NCBI GenBank assembly: GCA_900318685.1
Contig: ONLL01000008.1
Coordinates: forward strand, 1 to 64,000
Length of the DNA stretch: 64,000 nucleotides
From: an uncultured Prevotellaceae bacterium
GTDB taxonomy: Bacteria; Bacteroidota; Bacteroidia; Bacteroidales; Bacteroidaceae
Reading direction: 5' to 3'
Below are positions 62,247 to 64,000 of this stretch, piece by piece (position 1 is the stretch's first letter; the number at the start of each line of letters is the position of its first letter). The notes below the pieces were generated by a model. That model was not told the DNA's origin. It worked only from the letters and a program-made list of their open reading frames with translations, and made no database searches. The translations under genes were made by a program, and so were the position numbers.

Positions 62247-62300
62247 ATCGAATAAGTCTTCGTTAGTTGCTGTATTGACATAGTGTCATCACACATCAAC

Positions 62301-62459
62301 CGAAGTGCCACTTTTGGTCAGGCCCGACGGCACTTTTGGTCACCTTCCTCGGCACTTTTGCTGACCAAGAACGCCACCTTTCCTGACCAAGAACGCCACC
62401 TTTCCTGACCTAGATTGGCACTTCAGTTGACCAAGACTGGCAGCTCTGGTGAACTTGGG
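62301..62459. repeat. Seven degenerate 22-24-bp units, consensus GGCACTTTTGGTGACCAAGA
   Basis: Units begin CGAAGTGCCACTTTTGGTCA (62301), CGACGGCACTTTTGGTCACC (62325), TCGGCACTTTTGCTGACCAA (62349), CGCCACCTTTCCTGACCAAG (62372), again at 62394, then TGGCACTTCAGTTGACCAAG (62416) and TGGCAGCTCTGGTGAACTTG (62438). Unit lengths of 22-24 bp do not keep a reading frame. It lies between the truncated gene and the GH27 promoter; the rest of 62247-62528 shows no gene. Confidence 0.85.
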
Positions 62460-62528
62460 GGTTAGGGGATTTCGGGAGGGGAGGTAATTTATTATGAGGA
62501 AGATGATGGTGGTTTCAAGAATTTTTCG

Positions 62529-62536
62529 TACCTTTG
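62529..62536 (+). promoter_or_regulatory. -7 promoter motif of the GH27 gene
   Basis: TACCTTTG followed by CAGC, 24 bp before the ATG at 62561. Confidence 0.7.
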
Positions 62537-62560
62537 CAGCAATTAATCACCATAACTACA

Positions 62561-63793
62561 ATGAAAAGACTACTATTGACAATTGCGGCCCTGATGATGC
62601 TGGGCACAGCGACATGGGCACAGGGAGAGAAATGGGAAGGACTGGCACGTACGCCACAGATGGGATGGAACACTTGGAACAAGTTTGCCAACCGCATCAA
62701 CGAGAAGCTCATACGTGAGACGGCTGACGCGATGGTCAGCGAGGGTCTGCTCGACGCGGGCTACGTCTATCTGAACATGGACGACTGCTGGCATGGCGAG
62801 CGCAATGCCGACGGCTTCATCACGGAGAACAAGGAGAAGTTTCCCTCGGGCCTGAAGGCCGTGGCTGACTATGTTCACTCGAAGGGTCTGCTCTTCGGCA
62901 TCTACTCCGATGCCGGACGCAAGACCTGCGGCGGCCTGCCGGGCTCGTTCGGACATGAGTATCAGGATGCCATACAGTATGCGCGCTGGGGTGTGGACTA
63001 CTTGAAATACGACTGGTGCGAGACGGAGAACATCAATCCTCGTGGTGCCTATCCGCTGATGCGCGATGCGCTGCGTGCCGCCGGGCGCCCGATCCTCTTC
63101 AGTATGTGTGAGTGGGGGCAGAGCAAGCCTTGGACGTGGGCTGCCGACGTGGGGCACTCGTGGCGCACGACGGGCGACATCAGTGCCATCTTCGACGGCA
63201 AGGGTCTGCGCTCATGGGAGCACAGCGTGATGACCATCGTCGAGCAGAATGTCAAGCTGCGCAAATATGCCGGTCCCGGTCATTGGAACGACCCCGACAT
63301 GCTGGAGGTGGGCAATGGCATGAGCGTCAATGAGGATCGTGCGCACTTCACGCTCTGGTGTATGATGGCGGCTCCGCTCATCCTTGGCAATGACCTCACG
63401 AAGATGACTCAGGAGACTCGTGACATCATCCTCAATCGCGACGTCATCGCCATCGACCAGGATACGCTCGGCGTGCAGGGCCTGCGGCTGAAGGAAGAGG
63501 GCGGTCTGCAGTACTGGTTCAAGCCACTGGCAGGCGGTGACTGGGCGTTCTGCCTCTTCAACCGCGGCATGGAGCCCGTCAGCCAGACCATCGACTGGCA
63601 GACGCTCTGCTTCACCGACGAGGAGGTGTCGGGACTTTCTACGGCCTTTGACACTACTGTCTACAATGTGCGCGACCTCTGGGCGAAACCTTCGAAGAAG
63701 AAGGCTAAGCCTGTCACGACAAAAAAGCCGCTGCCCGTCACCGTCCCCGGTCACGACGTGATACTTTTCCGCCTGACACCGGTGAAGAAATAG
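62561..63793 (+). CDS. Secreted GH27 alpha-galactosidase
   Basis: Signal peptide MKRLLLTIAALMMLGTATWA. The (beta/alpha)8 domain shows TPQMGWNTWNKF, YVYLNMDDCWHG, the nucleophile Asp in VDYLKYDWCE (about residue 149), SWRTTGDI, and the acid/base Asp in GHWNDPDMLEVGNGM (about 243). A C-terminal beta domain follows (GLQYWFKPLAGGDWAFCLF). Such enzymes remove alpha-1,6-galactose from plant galactomannans or raffinose sugars; some GH27 act on beta-L-arabinopyranosides. The 410-residue length is normal. Confidence 0.95.
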   Translation: MKRLLLTIAALMMLGTATWAQGEKWEGLARTPQMGWNTWNKFANRINEKLIRETADAMVSEGLLDAGYVYLNMDDCWHGERNADGFITENKEKFPSGLKAVADYVHSKGLLFGIYSDAGRKTCGGLPGSFGHEYQDAIQYARWGVDYLKYDWCETENINPRGAYPLMRDALRAAGRPILFSMCEWGQSKPWTWAADVGHSWRTTGDISAIFDGKGLRSWEHSVMTIVEQNVKLRKYAGPGHWNDPDMLEVGNGMSVNEDRAHFTLWCMMAAPLILGNDLTKMTQETRDIILNRDVIAIDQDTLGVQGLRLKEEGGLQYWFKPLAGGDWAFCLFNRGMEPVSQTIDWQTLCFTDEEVSGLSTAFDTTVYNVRDLWAKPSKKKAKPVTTKKPLPVTVPGHDVILFRLTPVKK

Positions 63794-63853
63794 CAGTAAA
63801 ACGAAAGGAGCCGTCGGAGATGAACTCAGGCGGCTTCCTAGTTAGTAGCTTTT

Positions 63854-64000
63854 CTACTCTGTCTTTCCCGCTAGCCACATGCGAACGGCGGCGGGGGTCT
63901 CGGGAGCAGTGATGCTGGAGGTTACGACCCGTTGCTGGTCGCCATCGATGTTGAACTGGAGGGTGGCTTCGTCGGAGTGGACGTCGATGGTGACGTTGGC
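63854..64000 (-). CDS. C-terminal end of an unidentified protein (partial)
   Basis: The last 48 codons before a TAG, running off the window edge. They read ANVTIDVHSDEATLQFNIDG ... ETPAAVRMWLAGKTE, alternating beta-type residues. This could be the C-terminal beta domain of a glycoside hydrolase, which the neighbour GH27 would suit, but I cannot place it. It is convergent with GH27. Confidence 0.5.
   Translation of the reverse strand, partial: ANVTIDVHSDEATLQFNIDGDQQRVVTSSITAPETPAAVRMWLAGKTE

Noticed and set aside
62301..62459. CRISPR-like array
   Set aside because: Units of 22-24 bp follow one another without unique spacers and are degenerate.

Overview
The window looks like a chromosomal segment of a Prevotellaceae bacterium (Bacteroidales). 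The evidence is the Bacteroidetes-type -7 promoter motif (TAnnTTTG, often TACCTTTGCA) ahead of most operons, the absence of strong Shine-Dalgarno sites, a short 287-residue primary sigma factor, SusC-like and T9SS-type domains, DUF4139/DUF2027/DUF6057/DUF418 family proteins, and pectin- and galactoside-active secreted enzymes. Base composition is about half G+C, with clearly A+T-richer patches around 27.2 kb and 53.5-55.8 kb.

Layout. 0-3.1 kb: tail of an HU-related protein, then a leftward 2-oxoacid:ferredoxin oxidoreductase operon (ferredoxin, alpha, beta, gamma). 3.2-7 kb: fmt, a 39-residue small protein, rpe and a DUF4139 protein carrying a SusC-like insert. 7-13.4 kb: a leftward, overlapping polysaccharide operon (GT2-fucosyltransferase-like fusion, flippase, two GT2, one GT4-like). 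13.5-14.8 kb: ispE and a secreted coiled-coil protein. 14.8-24.2 kb: leftward htrA, a terminator, then a tightly packed set starting with rpoD and continuing through a secreted protein, an HPr-kinase-like protein, an S24/S26 peptidase, a PqqD-like protein, dipeptidyl peptidase IV and a GH105-DUF4861 enzyme. 24.4 kb: rnpB. 24.8-30.2 kb: pheS, a P-loop-CYTH protein, an outer-membrane protein and a Trp/Tyr/Gly-rich secreted protein. 30.3-41.2 kb: prmA-mscS, metG-DUF6057-PD40 lipoprotein, a Dabb protein and rlmD. 41.2-45.6 kb: an MltF-like lipoprotein divergent from hisGDC. 45.6-52.7 kb: leftward DUF2027, nadE, glucosaminidase-LysM, GH28 and CotH. 53-60.7 kb: a secreted protein, about 1 kb of non-coding DNA holding two opposed 11-bp repeat arrays, a type III restriction-modification pair, and a DUF418 membrane protein. 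60.8-62.5 kb: gene remnants (efflux outer-membrane factor, HU-like tail, a 5'-truncated gene) with short tandem repeats. 62.5-64 kb: GH27 alpha-galactosidase and the end of an unidentified protein.

Most of the content is core metabolism, envelope assembly and secreted polysaccharide degradation. The least ordinary points are: (1) the HPr-kinase-like/S26/PqqD-like module co-directional with and overlapping the rpoD end; (2) the symmetric 11-bp iteron-like arrays ahead of the type III system; (3) a GC-rich hairpin repeat that occurs as a terminator-like element after genes but has also entered, in frame, three conserved enzymes; (4) short tandem repeats that abut or contain stop and start codons (pheS, nadE/glucosaminidase, rlmD); and (5) a set of palindromes sharing an AA-S-TT core.
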